Part shown: piece by piece, positions 16,106-25,815 of the stretch
How the letters are laid out: each line of letters opens with the position of its first letter
Numbering within the stretch: position 1 is the stretch's first letter
DNA from: PALSA-350 sp963794165
Lineage (GTDB): Bacteria; Acidobacteriota; Terriglobia; Terriglobales; Acidobacteriaceae
Direction of reading: 5' to 3'
Length of the DNA: 64,000 bases
NCBI GenBank assembly: GCA_963794165.1
Contig: CAWCCT010000012.1
Location: 992,001 to 1,056,000 of the forward strand
Translations under genes and position numbers: made by a program
The notes under the pieces: generated by a model
Databases searched by the model: none
Told to the model about the DNA's origin: nothing
The model's input: the letters and a program-made list of their open reading frames with translations, nothing else

Positions 16106-18742
16106 CTACTGGATCCCAAGGGGCACCTGCGTGGAACGCTGAACCGTTCCTTCAGTGGCTATAACGGTGATGGAATAAGCGACTTTTCGCGCCGCGAAGA
16201 GCCCCGCACCCGAGCATCCACCCAGGCTCGCGGCCGCGGCGAGACCGACCGTCACGAACAGCGTCACACCCAGCAATGGGGAAATTTTTCGCGTGCGCCT
16301 TCGTAATGCATTCACGCCGAAGAGAGGAAGCAGAAACCCCAGGGCGATCGGCAGGCGCCGAAAGGGAGAGGGTGATCGAGTATTCGAGGCAGCTGTCGCG
16401 GTCTCGACGATCATGGTGATATTCGACGTTGTGGCGCCCGGCGCCAGGTTCGCAGGAGAGAAAGTATAAGTTGCTCCCGCAGGCAGACCACTGGCCACAA
16501 AGCCCACGGTATAGAGGAATGTATTCGCGGCCTGCGGCATCACCTTGAGGGTGTACGCCACCGTGGTCCCGGGCACGATGGTGGTATTGTTGTTGCCCAC
16601 CCGAACGATGCTTAAGTCGTCGATGGTGATCGATACTGCATTTGAGCTGCTGGCGGGGAAGATGGCATTTCCGCTATAGCTTGCAGTAATGCTATGCACC
16701 CCGGCGGCTATGAAGGACACGGTCAGAACCGCCTGGCCGTTCGCGCCGATGGGCGCGGTGCCAAGCGGGGCGCCCGCGCCGCTCTGATCATAGAAGGTGA
16801 CCGTTCCGGCCGGAGCTACGGATGCGATTGGACTTAGTTGCGCTGTAAACGTCACTGGCATCGTTACCATCTGCTGGCTGGGGTTGGCGCCTAGCATCAG
16901 AGTGGTCGAAATGATTAACCCTTGCAGGTCGATGGTCGCGGAGCTGGCCGCGAACTCAGTATTCACTGGGTAGGTGGCTTTTACGATGTGGGTGCCGGCG
17001 CCGGCAAGGACGACACCATCAAGCGCGGCGGTGGCCGTCTGGGTCACCGTATTTAACAGGATGGTGGTATAGGTGTCATCCGAGTCGGGAATCGCCAGGT
17101 CAGGCTTGCCATCTCCGTTGAAGTCTGCGGTGACCACATCGTTGGGGAGTTGCCCCACCGGTATCGCGGCGCCGGCTGAAGAGAAGGAACCGTCACCGTT
17201 CCCTATCAGCAGCGTCAGTGTTCCGGCCGGTGGGTTGGGATTGAAGTTGTAGTTGTAGTTGGCAATGGCGAGGTCGGTATAACCGTCACCGTTGTAGTCC
17301 AGGGCAACCATGGCAAACGGGTTCGGCCCGACAGTGATCGGCTGTTGGGCCGAAAGCGTGAAGGTACCGTCTCCATTGCCCAATAGGATGTACACATTGT
17401 TGACGTTGAAGTTTGCTACCGCAAGATCAACCTTGCCATCCCGATTGAAATCCGCCGCCACAATTGGGCTGGAACCGGCACTATTGGGGAAAATGAACGG
17501 AGAGCCGGCGAACGGTGCGAATGTTCCATCTCCATTCCCTTCGAGGAAACTTACGCTGTTATCCCGGCCGTTAACCACCGCCAGGTCGAGGTTGCCATCG
17601 TTGTTAAAATCCGCAACCGCGATGAAGAATGGAAAGTTGCCAATACCCGCATTGAAGGGAGAGCCACTGGCCGCGGTAAATGTGCCGTCTCCATTGCCCA
17701 GCAGAATACTTATGGTGTTGTCGTTGGCATTGGCGACCGCGAAATCCTGGATGCCGTCGCCATTGAAATCTCCGGTCTTTATCGCTTCGGGGTAATTCCC
17801 CACCTGGATTGGCGAGCCGATGAAAGGCGTAAACAAGCCCTTCCCGTTGCCTTCTAGAACCGTCACTGTATTGTCGTAGCCGCTGGTTATGGCCAGATCA
17901 GCATGTCCGTCGTCATTAAAGTCACCCACCACAATGGCACAATTCGACTGTATGTCGATGCTTTCGCAAGGTGGAGAGGTCCCAACCGTGATCGGCGGTT
18001 GAGCAAAAAGCGTGAAAGTGCCGTCTCCATTGCCCAGCAGGATGCTGACTGTGTTATCTCCGGCGTTCTCTATCGCCAGATCTGGGATTCCGTCTTCGTT
18101 AAAGTCTCCCACGCCAGCGATCGCAGGATCGTTTCCGGTCTGGACCGGGGAGCCCGGGGCCGCGGAGTAACTCTGCGCGAACGTCGGAGTGCCCAAAGGG
18201 ACGACGCCCAGGAGGGTATCTGCGGTCGTGTCCTCAAAACTTACACTCCCGGCAAGAACCGGCGGTTGACTCGCATAGCCAACCACAGTTGCCGTCAGCG
18301 CATAACTACTTGGGTTACCGGTCGCCGCAATCGCTGTGACGGTGGGATAAAGGCCGGTCACCGGCAAGGTTCGGAAAGCAGACGTGCTGGCCGCGGCGGC
18401 ATTGGTGCCATTGAAAATCGCCGTATATTTGTGCGTGCCGATGGCGGGAGTGATGTTAATCTGCGCGCCTGCACTCGTGATCTGCGCCTTGCCCACAATG
18501 GATGAATCCTCGCAGAGGGTGTAGGGTCCTGACAGGTCGCAAAAGGTGACAGTGCCCTCGGTGACGGGCGCTCCGCCGGCGGTCACCTGCGCCGTGAGTC
18601 TTACGTGCGCGTGCCAGGAAATCGATGACGAAGATAGAGTGAGTGTTGTTACCGTGGGGGGCGCCGCTGCGTGTGCCGCGATCGGCAGGGTGGTGGCGAA
18701 CGCCAGCAAGGCTGACAAGATCAGCCTGGAGTTCCGGCCCAT
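16106..18742 (-). CDS. Secreted FG-GAP repeat and Ig-like protein with C-terminal membrane tail
   Basis: An 878-residue exported protein. ATG 18742 is chosen because GAGGAA lies 6 bases upstream and a clean signal peptide follows (LILSALLAFATTLPIAAHAAA). An Ig-like strand-rich domain comes first. Then come about seven FG-GAP/VCBS repeats (roughly residues 220-560) with the calcium-binding pattern DFNGDGxxDLA and ILLGNGDGTFT. A second Ig-like repeat region follows (VTFYDQSGAGAPLG, HSITASYSGNAIF). The tail has a hydrophobic helix, a basic RRRTRK cluster near 810, a second hydrophobic helix, SLGGCSGAG with a cysteine near 843, and a last strand ending VPLGIQ. FG-GAP repeats fold as a beta-propeller as in integrins; a surface-binding role is likely. 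The tail matches that of the protein at 8070-10631. Confidence 0.8.
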   Translation of the reverse strand: MGRNSRLILSALLAFATTLPIAAHAAAPPTVTTLTLSSSSISWHAHVRLTAQVTAGGAPVTEGTVTFCDLSGPYTLCEDSSIVGKAQITSAGAQINITPAIGTHKYTAIFNGTNAAAASTSAFRTLPVTGLYPTVTAIAATGNPSSYALTATVVGYASQPPVLAGSVSFEDTTADTLLGVVPLGTPTFAQSYSAAPGSPVQTGNDPAIAGVGDFNEDGIPDLAIENAGDNTVSILLGNGDGTFTLFAQPPITVGTSPPCESIDIQSNCAIVVGDFNDDGHADLAITSGYDNTVTVLEGNGKGLFTPFIGSPIQVGNYPEAIKTGDFNGDGIQDFAVANANDNTISILLGNGDGTFTAASGSPFNAGIGNFPFFIAVADFNNDGNLDLAVVNGRDNSVSFLEGNGDGTFAPFAGSPFIFPNSAGSSPIVAADFNRDGKVDLAVANFNVNNVYILLGNGDGTFTLSAQQPITVGPNPFAMVALDYNGDGYTDLAIANYNYNFNPNPPAGTLTLLIGNGDGSFSSAGAAIPVGQLPNDVVTADFNGDGKPDLAIPDSDDTYTTILLNTVTQTATAALDGVVLAGAGTHIVKATYPVNTEFAASSATIDLQGLIISTTLMLGANPSQQMVTMPVTFTAQLSPIASVAPAGTVTFYDQSGAGAPLGTAPIGANGQAVLTVSFIAAGVHSITASYSGNAIFPASSSNAVSITIDDLSIVRVGNNNTTIVPGTTVAYTLKVMPQAANTFLYTVGFVASGLPAGATYTFSPANLAPGATTSNITMIVETATAASNTRSPSPFRRLPIALGFLLPLFGVNALRRRTRKISPLLGVTLFVTVGLAAAASLGGCSGAGLFAARKVAYSITVIATEGTVQRSTQVPLGIQ

Positions 18743-18980
18743 ACAGATTCCTCGGATCGCATTGACGAAGCTTGTCGACACTCACGTAACAGAAAAATGC
18801 CGACAGGGGGCGATCTTCAAGGTATCGGCAAACTGGCCAATAACATTACTAATCCGATCCTTCGGTACTGAACTCGTTTGGTTCCAAACACACACTTGGA
18901 GCGAGGGTAGGTCTGGCGACATTCCCGTGGAGGGCTGTTGAAGGGCGGGAAAGATACAGCGACAGTGGCATTATCGAGCT
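18743..18980. other. Upstream region of the FG-GAP gene
   Basis: A 238-bp spacer with no gene. It should hold the promoter of the FG-GAP gene and the end of the carbonic anhydrase transcript. I see no convincing -10/-35 pair or terminator hairpin. Confidence 0.35.
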
Positions 18981-19670
18981 TCAGAGCATGGTGACTTTTC
19001 CACTGCCGACATCGTAGAGTGCGGCGTGAATTGCCAGCTTCTTCAGCTTTATCAGATCAGCCAAAACAGGGGAAGTTTCCCGTAATACCGACGCTTGTAG
19101 GGTGGCATTTTGCCGGCATGCTGTGGTGAGGTCACCATTGGCTCCGGCGATTGCGGGATGAATGTACTGGTAGAGGGTGCTGATCTGCCCCGGCACCGCC
19201 TTGCCTGCCATGGTGGCTTTAACGGCCCCGCAATTGGTGTGTCCCAACGACAGGATTGCCTTCACACCCAGAACCGCCGCGCCATATTCCAGGCTGGCGA
19301 TGGTATCCGAGGTGGCAATATTCCCGGCAACGCGGACCACAAAGATATGCCCAATGCTCTGGTCGAAAACTAATTCGACAGGCACACGTGAGTCAGCGCA
19401 GGAAAGGACGGCTGCGAACGGTTCCTGGTGCTCTTCCGAGTGAGCTTTGAGAACGTCCAGATCTTCCTGGAATGAGATCAGCTTCTGGGCGACGTAGCGC
19501 TGGTTTCCCTCGGCCAGAAGGCCCATAGCCCTCTCCGGTGTTTCCGGTCGCTGAATTGCTTCGCGCTGCGCCTGGTACAGTCCTCGGGCCGAAGTAGTCG
19601 TCAGGCCCGCAAGGCTGATTGCCGCGAGCTTAAGAAAATCCCTACGCCTGTTATCCGTTCCTCGGACCAT
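18981..19670 (-). CDS. Tat-exported beta-class carbonic anhydrase
   Basis: A 229-residue protein with a twin-arginine signal (RRRDFLKLAAISLAGL) followed by a beta-carbonic anhydrase domain. The zinc ligands and catalytic dyad are present: CADSR (Cys and Asp near 91-93) and HTNCGAV (His near 144, Cys near 147). It interconverts CO2 and bicarbonate. The signal predicts export to the periplasm, while most beta-class enzymes are cytosolic. ATG 19670 is chosen because GGAGGGAACGGG lies directly upstream and places the Tat motif near the N-terminus; the frame is open further to 19760 without a better site. It is a single gene between the FG-GAP protein and the divergent tRNA-Cys. Confidence 0.9.
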   Translation of the reverse strand: MVRGTDNRRRDFLKLAAISLAGLTTTSARGLYQAQREAIQRPETPERAMGLLAEGNQRYVAQKLISFQEDLDVLKAHSEEHQEPFAAVLSCADSRVPVELVFDQSIGHIFVVRVAGNIATSDTIASLEYGAAVLGVKAILSLGHTNCGAVKATMAGKAVPGQISTLYQYIHPAIAGANGDLTTACRQNATLQASVLRETSPVLADLIKLKKLAIHAALYDVGSGKVTML

Positions 19671-19840
19671 CCCGTTCCCTCCGGCGTTATCCAATCCCGG
19701 ATAAGAGTACGCGCGTGCAGCGCTTTCAACCAAAAGAAAAAGACTCGGCTGTTTTTCCACCGACAGCAGGAGTTTTGCTCATGGCTCATGTCCTTTGGTA
19801 CTCTATTGCGGTTACCAAGGACCCCGATAGTCCCTATAGT

Positions 19841-19915
19841 GGCGCGGAACCCAAGCGGCTAGGGGAAGGTCTGCAAAGCCTTTTTATGCTGGTTCGATTC
19901 CAGCCCGCGCCTCCA
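19841..19915 (+). tRNA. tRNA-Cys (GCA)
   Basis: A 75-base tRNA including an encoded CCA. The acceptor stem GGCGCGG pairs perfectly with CCGCGCC. The D arm uses CCC/GGG, the anticodon stem AAGGT pairs with GCCTT with one G-U, and the loop CTGCAAA puts GCA at the anticodon. The T arm GCTGG/CCAGC encloses TTCGATT. The discriminator base is T (U), as in tRNA-Cys. Position 8 is A rather than the usual T. A possible promoter is TTGCTC near 19775 and TACTCT near 19799. The ribokinase gene starts 67 bp downstream. Confidence 0.95.
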
Positions 19916-19982
19916 TCCATCTTCAGCCTCCTTCCAACTCCTTCCTCTCTTGTGCGATATCCTTTGCGACGGGGAGAAGAAC

Positions 19983-20897
19983 GTGGAGAAGAAGTTGTTG
20001 GTAGTCGGCAGCATCAACATCGACCTGGTGGCGTGCGCCAACCGCCTTCCCGCGCCGGGCGAGACGATTCTCGGCAGCACCTTCGAAGTCTTCAACGGAG
20101 GAAAAGGGGCCAACCAGGCGGTGGCCATCGCGAAACTGGGCGCAGCGGTCGAAATGATTGGCTCTCTCGGTACCGACCTTTTCACGGAGAGGCTGCTATC
20201 GGGTCTGGAAGCCGCCGGCGTCGATACTCACGCGGTACAGATGGTGGGCGGTCCGTGCGGAGTGGCACATATCGCCAGGGCAGACAATGGGGAGAACTCC
20301 ATCATCGTGGTAGCGGGAGCGAATCGTCTGCTTTCCGCGGCATATATCGATACCCATCTCGCGGCGGTGCAGCGGGCAAGCATGATCCTGGTGCAACTGG
20401 AGACCCCACTGGAAGCGGTGGTCCACCTGGCGGAACAAGCCTGGGAGGCGAAGGTTGCTCTCATGCTGGATCCTGCTCCCGCCAGGCCGCTCCCGGAAGC
20501 CTTGCTACGCCACACCACGTGGCTCACGCCCAACGAAACCGAGGCGCAGATTCTACTAGGCAGAGTGAACATCGATCCCGCCGCGGCTGCTGAAAAACTA
20601 CTGGCGATGGGAGTGCAAAATGTGGCCCTTAAGCTAGGGTCCCACGGGGTCTTTCTAGCCGGCCGTGATTGTCCTGCGCAACAGGTGCCCGCATTCAAAG
20701 TGGAAGCTGTGGACACCACTGCGGCCGGGGATTGCTTCAACGCGGCCTTCGCCGTTGCTCTCACCCGCGGAAATCCCCCTGTAGTAGCCGCCCGCTACGC
20801 CTCCGCCGCCGCAGCGATTTCGGTCACCCGTGCCGGCGCTCAACCTTCGCTGCCTACCTCTGCCGAAGTCGAAGCCTTTCTCGCCCACGTGAACTAA
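19983..20897 (+). CDS. rbsK: Ribokinase (PfkB family)
   Basis: A 304-residue PfkB-family sugar kinase. It has VVGSINIDLVA at the start, the substrate-binding FNGGKGANQAVAIAKLG near residue 40, and the C-terminal signature DTTAAGDCFNAAFAVAL around 243-258, whose aspartate is the catalytic base of the anion-hole motif. The motif order and length fit ribokinase, which phosphorylates D-ribose at O5 with ATP; related nucleoside or deoxyribose kinases cannot be excluded. Start is GTG 19983, because GGGGAGAAGAAC precedes it at proper spacing. It is monocistronic, right after tRNA-Cys. A ribose-releasing purine salvage pathway could supply its substrate (inference). Confidence 0.85.
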   Translation: MEKKLLVVGSINIDLVACANRLPAPGETILGSTFEVFNGGKGANQAVAIAKLGAAVEMIGSLGTDLFTERLLSGLEAAGVDTHAVQMVGGPCGVAHIARADNGENSIIVVAGANRLLSAAYIDTHLAAVQRASMILVQLETPLEAVVHLAEQAWEAKVALMLDPAPARPLPEALLRHTTWLTPNETEAQILLGRVNIDPAAAAEKLLAMGVQNVALKLGSHGVFLAGRDCPAQQVPAFKVEAVDTTAAGDCFNAAFAVALTRGNPPVVAARYASAAAAISVTRAGAQPSLPTSAEVEAFLAHVN

Positions 20898-21215
20898 CGT
20901 CACGGGCTGTCCAAATCAGCCGGCTGGTTCAGTTTGTTGCGTTCAGAACGGCACCACTTGCGCAGAAGGTTGCAGGGCTCCGTACGAAGGGCACGGCTTC
21001 AGCCGTGCCGCACGAGCCACAGCCGTGCCGCACGAGCCACAGCCAGTGAGGGCTTTAGCCCCTGAGGTACGCTTTTCCATCCTTGGGCCTGAACAGAACC
21101 TACCCTGTAACAACCGTACCTCAGCGGCTAAAGCCGTCCACTCACGAGAGATTGATGGCACGGCTGAAGCCGTGCGCTTCGTATAGTTCGGACAAGTCCG
21201 AAGGCCCTTCCGGGA
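20898..21215. repeat. Short REP-like palindromes (family G)
   Basis: A spacer between two convergent genes, filled with short palindromes. It contains GGCACGGCTTCAGCCGTGCC at about 20990-21010, then a tandem repeat of GCCGTGCCGCACGAGCCACA, and an inverted version GGCACGGCTGAAGCCGTGC near 21158-21176. A related palindrome, CGGCACGGCTTAAGCCGTGC, is near 57930. No coding potential is seen. These act at most as mRNA 3' ends. Confidence 0.7.
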
Positions 21216-22487
21216 CTAGGCGGCACCCCGAGGATGCAAGGGAAGTCCAGCCTGAAAGGCCAACATCTCCTCCGCTTCTGTCTTGATTACAAATTGCATG
21301 CCGCAGGGCACGAACACGATCGCTCCTGGGCCCAGCGACCTTCTTTTCCCCGCCGCGGTAACCGTCGCAGACCCCTGCAATACCAGCAGCGACTTCGGCC
21401 CATAGGTGGCCTCGCCGGCGTATCGGCTGCGCGGACTGAGCGAGATGCGGCTCAACTCAAATTCTTCCGCGGGGGTGCGATAGACCCGTTCCTCGGCGCT
21501 CACCTGGATGCCATCCAAGACCTCCGGAGTGCCGCCTTCGAAAGTAAGGATTCTGAGCAGTTCGGCCACGTCGACGTGTTTGGTCGTCAATCCTCCGCGC
21601 AACACGTTGTCGGAGTTGGCCATCAATTCAACGTTCACTCCCTCAAGATAGGCGTGGAGAACCCCGGCGGGCTGGAAGGTGCCTTGCCCCGGCCGCAGAT
21701 GGACCAGGTTGAGCAGGTAGACACTGAAGATGCCGCGATCGCGATGTCCATCGGGCAGGGGAAAATTTTCGGCTGCCCGTAAAGCCCAGTAATCCGGGCT
21801 GTCCTTACCGGCAAGAGGCTTCTCCTGCAGCCGGGAAAGCAGCGCATTGAGCAGCAAATCCACTTGCTCCTGAGGCATGTTCATCAAGTTGCTGTAGAGC
21901 TCGCGAAGCAATCCGCGCCGCGCTTCGTGGTCGTGGCCCGCAGCAGCCAGACGCTGGGGAAAGCCAATCATCAACGAACCCAGCTCAGGATTCTGTCCCA
22001 AAATTTCAGCAATCTGCTCCAACGGGCGAAAGCCGTGCAGCATCCAGAAGTCCGTTAGCGCCACGCCGATCTCCGGCTTGTGGTTATCGTCTTTGTAGTT
22101 CCTGCTGCTGGCCTCGAGGCGAATGCCCTCGGCGTTCTCGTGCGCAAAACCACGGCGAGCCTGCGCTAACGTAGGGTGCGCCTGAATGGAGAGCATCTTG
22201 CGCACGTCTAAAATCTTGAACAGGTAAGGCAGCCGTCCGCCGAAATGGGCATTGGCAGCTTGCCCCAGGATCGCCTCCGGCTCTTCGGCAATCAGCTTGT
22301 CCAGTGGCTCCTGCACGCCCCCAAGGTCGACTATGGAAGGCGCCTTGGCATGCGCGCCAATCCACAATTCAGCAAACGGCCTGCGGGTTGCGTTTTCCAT
22401 CCCCAAAAGCTCAGGGATGAAGTAGTAGCCGCCCCAGTCGTAGTGTTGAACCACACCCTCCAGCTTCAGGACACCTGCTTCAGACAT
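21216..22487 (-). CDS. manA: Mannose-6-phosphate isomerase, class I
   Basis: A 423-residue type I phosphomannose isomerase. The zinc-site segments are present: SIQAHPTLAQARRGF near 98-112, NHKPEIGVALTDFWMLHGF near 132-150, and the family signature region GVLHAYLEGVNVELMANSDN near 277, with the conserved KHVDV soon after. It interconverts fructose-6-phosphate and mannose-6-phosphate. ATG 22487 is chosen because the protein then begins with the usual LKLEGVVQHYDWGG. It overlaps the end of the phosphohexomutase by 8 bp, indicating translational coupling, so manA plus mutase form a mannose-metabolism pair (towards GDP-mannose or glycolysis). Confidence 0.92.
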   Translation of the reverse strand: MSEAGVLKLEGVVQHYDWGGYYFIPELLGMENATRRPFAELWIGAHAKAPSIVDLGGVQEPLDKLIAEEPEAILGQAANAHFGGRLPYLFKILDVRKMLSIQAHPTLAQARRGFAHENAEGIRLEASSRNYKDDNHKPEIGVALTDFWMLHGFRPLEQIAEILGQNPELGSLMIGFPQRLAAAGHDHEARRGLLRELYSNLMNMPQEQVDLLLNALLSRLQEKPLAGKDSPDYWALRAAENFPLPDGHRDRGIFSVYLLNLVHLRPGQGTFQPAGVLHAYLEGVNVELMANSDNVLRGGLTTKHVDVAELLRILTFEGGTPEVLDGIQVSAEERVYRTPAEEFELSRISLSPRSRYAGEATYGPKSLLVLQGSATVTAAGKRRSLGPGAIVFVPCGMQFVIKTEAEEMLAFQAGLPLHPRGAA

Positions 22488-24118
22488 GGACGGCCTTCTC
22501 CATACGGCGCAGGATACCCGCGGGTTCTTCGATTCCCATGGCGGTGATGGCATCGGCGCGGCTCTGGGTGTCGGCGACGGCGTAAATCCGTAGCTCGTCT
22601 GCATTGCCCGATGGCCGTACGTGAGCTACCTCCCCGTTGGCGAAAAGGATGCGTACACCGTCGGTATAGTCGACACGCGTGATGCTGGCGAAGCCCAGTG
22701 CGGGGGTGAAGAACTGCGCCAGATCCTCTCGTATGGCTGCCTCTTCTCTCGGAGGTGAAAATCGCTCGACGATTTTCATCGCCGTCGGGCGCGGAAAATG
22801 TTTGAGCAGGGCAGCGCGGCTGAAACGCTTGGGCAGCCGGGCAAACAGATCAATCAGCGAGAGCCCACTCTGTTCGGCCGCGAACAGCGCGCCCAGGATT
22901 GGCAAACCCGCGTCCCTGGTCATGAGCGGCTCGAGCACAGCACCGTTGCGGGCAATCGGGGATCCGGTGAGAAAGCCGCCATTCGGCTCCCATCCGCACA
23001 CACGTTTTTTCCCTTTCGCCAAGGCGGCCTCCATGCCGGCGATGACAAAGGGTGATCCGATGCGCGTCTTGGGCTCGACTACCGGCGCGAGGCCCCCCCG
23101 ATCGATGGCGTCGTTGCAGCTGATGGGAACCACCACCGCATCGGCCTGCAGGTACTCGGCCACCACCATGCCCAGCAGGTCACCCCCGAAGAAATGCACC
23201 CGGCCGGTCGCCGGATCAACTCCCAGAACCAGTGGCCGATCGCTGTCGCCGTCGGTGGAGACGACCGCGTAGAGGGGGCCGCCGGCTTCGTCGGCCAGCG
23301 CCTGGATCACAGCCAGCTGCGCGGCGTCGATGTTTTCCGTGTCAATGGGAACGAAGGTCTCGCTGCGGCCTCCCTTCACCACTTGCGCGCCCAGCCGCTC
23401 CAGGATCTCCACCAGCCAAGTCGCGTCCCACAGCCGAGTGTTGGTAGACCAGGATGCGTCTGCCCTTAAGAGAGGAGCCGGCAAAGAAATTGGTAAATCG
23501 CGTGATGTAGGCCTCCCGCGCTTCGCCATTCTCTGCCGGGAGGGCCTGGTGACCATTCTTGAGCATGCCGCGCTCGTCGAAACGCGACTGCTCCCAAGGC
23601 TGCTCGTAGAGCCTCTTGCGCACCTGTCTCACTCTTTCGTTAATCGGCGCTTCTTGTTCCTTCAGTAGTTCGCCCCGGCTGCTGTTGGTCTTATAACCGT
23701 TGCGGTCGAAAGGAATGTGACTGCCGGTCACCATGATGCTGCCCTTGCCCCGCGACAGGGCAAAGCTGGCCAGCGCAGGGGTAGGAATGCACCCCAGGTT
23801 CACCGGCTGCATCCCGGCATCCTGAATGGCGGTGACGATGGCCTGGGCAATCTCTCCCCGGCCCTGCTCCTCGCTCACAAACTCGGTCGAGCTGGGGCGC
23901 AGGTCATAGGCAAAATAAAAGGTGTCGCCTTGCTTGATACCGCCGGCGGACGGGGGTAGCGACTGCAGGTATTCGAGCTCCGCCAGTGCGTTCAGGTAGA
24001 CCTCCAGTTGCGTCAAGTCGACAACCTTGCCCCGCCGTCCGCTGGTCCCGAAGCCCAGTTCCTGCGGCTCGTAGTTCAGCCGCGATCGAAGCGAATCCAT
24101 TTTCGTAGCCACGCTCAT
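22480..24118 (-). pseudogene. Phosphomannomutase/phosphoglucomutase, broken by one frameshift
   Basis: Two overlapping frames together make one alpha-D-phosphohexomutase of about 545 residues. The upstream frame (24118 down to about 23417) carries GFGTSGRRGK, the phosphoserine loop VTGSHIPFDRNGYK and ends in HSAVGRDL. The downstream frame (to 22480) continues LVEILERLGAQVV and carries the metal loop STDGDSDRPLV, the sugar-binding GWEPNGGFL and the phosphate-binding RPSGNADEL. Removing one G within the run at 23415-23417 restores VGRDLLVEILERLG exactly. All four active-site motifs are otherwise intact, so this is a very recent mutation or a sequencing error. It precedes manA and overlaps it by 8 bp. 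Confidence 0.85.
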
Positions 24119-24265
24119 CCTTCTATCTTATCCGCCAAGTTTCAGGGCCGGGTATTCCCTAACCGTCGTACAAAATCCCGCCATGGATTCGACCATTTAT
24201 GCTGTGAGCTGAATCTCGCAACACGAACCCATGACTGATCCTGCCCACAGCCACGCGTCCAGCGA

Positions 24266-25803
24266 ATGATCCTCACCACCAATCGCCTCTCGTCTTACCT
24301 CAGAATGTTGCTGGCCGTTTATTTCCTCGGCTGCGTTGGCTTTTTCGCGGTCCGCACGGCGCATTGGACGCAGGTGAACGATCCCGCGCAGCTTCATTAC
24401 CTTTGCTTTCTGATGGATCACGGAATGGCGCCTTACCGCGACCTTCTGGAGATCAACATGCCGGGCATCTACCTGGTGAACTGGAGTGTCATGCACACGC
24501 TCGGCGGGGGATCGGCCGCTTGGCGTGCCTTCGACTTCAGCCTCATGGGCGATGGCTGCCTGGGCTATGGTCTCCATTGCGCGGCCTTACGATTGGCTGG
24601 CCGGAGTCTTTGGCGCCACGCTCTTTATTCTCTTCCACGGCCGAGACGGCGCAGGGCAGGAGGGTCAGCGGGACTTCATTATCGCCGTGTTGCTTTTGTG
24701 TGCCTATGCCTTCCTCTTCTATTCTTTCCGCAGCCGCCGCAAGTGGCCCATGTTCGCTTTCGGGCTGTGCGGCGGAATCGCATCGACTATCAAGCCGATG
24801 CCACTGCCTTTCGTTCTGCTTCTCTTGCTGCTTGGCCGCGATCCGCTGGAAACGGCTGGGCGAGCCGATGCTGAAGCCTTCGCTTTATGCGCTCTCGGCT
24901 TGATGGCTCCGCTGGCAATCGTCGCCATCTTCCTGGTCTCACAACACTCCCTTGGATCTTTCTGGTACGTTCTGCGCGTGGAGCTGCCGTTTTACCAGCA
25001 GCCTCGGCCTGTCTTCCTCTGCACAAATTGTTGGTCTTGATCGCCACCGCATCGTTAAAGACCGTGGCCCTTATCGCATTAGCGATCGCGGTGATCAAGC
25101 GGGATTGGTGGAACTGGGAAGGCAAATTGCTGGTGGTCGGAATTTTATTCGGCGTCGCATCCTACCTGGCCCAGGGAAAGGCCTTTCCCTACCATCGCTA
25201 CCCGATGCTGGCATTTCTTTTTTTGTGGGCCGGGCTGCAAATGATCACCGCCTTTGCGGGACCGGCGAATCGCGTTCGTCCGCGTGTTGGCGATCGCCGG
25301 AGTTGGGTTTGCGGTGATCCTCGCACCGATCTACGTGAGCAAGGCTGATCACAAGGTGTGGGATCCTCAATTCATCGACGCCCTTTCTTCGGATCTGCAT
25401 CATCTTGGCGGTGACCAGCTTTCTGGCCATGTGCAGTGCATCGATACGCCGGCAGATTGCGACGATACCCTTTATCGAATGCGGTTGGTGCAGTCAACCG
25501 GCCTCTTCTACGACTACCTGATCTTTGGATCGGACCAGGAGAGAGTGATCCGCGATTCGCAGGCTACGTTTCTGGCAGCAGTTCCAAAGCAACCCTCCGC
25601 AGGTGATTGTCCTGGCCAGTGGACTGTTTCCCGACACCGCCAGCTATAGCATGGTTGCTTCCTGGCCCCTCTTCCAGCAAGAGCTCGCCACTCACTACGT
25701 CTTGTACGCGGACCGCAGTTTCTCTCCCGCCGAGTCAGGGCACAGAGCCTATCGAATTTATATTCAGAAGAACAAGTACCCGGGCTTGCTCCCGCACGGT
25801 TAG
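24266..25803 (+). pseudogene. GT39/ArnT-like membrane glycosyltransferase, multiply frameshifted
   Basis: A hydrophobic protein spread over successive frames. It starts with a membrane helix and QLHYLCFLMDHGMAPYRDLL followed by EINMPGIYLVNW, the N-terminal pattern of polyprenyl-phosphate-dependent GT39/DUF2029 glycosyltransferases. The reading frame changes at about 24547-24549 (one extra G restores ...LMAMAAWAMVSIARPYDWL), at about 24995-25025, at about 25253-25260 and at about 25561-25566. It ends at 25801-25803 after SGLFPDTASYSMVASWPLFQ. Between shifts the frames keep transmembrane helices such as LLVLIATASLKTVALIALAI. At least four indels in 1.5 kb suggest decay or a poorly assembled stretch. 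The family call is tentative; the broken state is clear. Confidence 0.7.
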
Positions 25804-25815
25804 GATCGGAGACCG

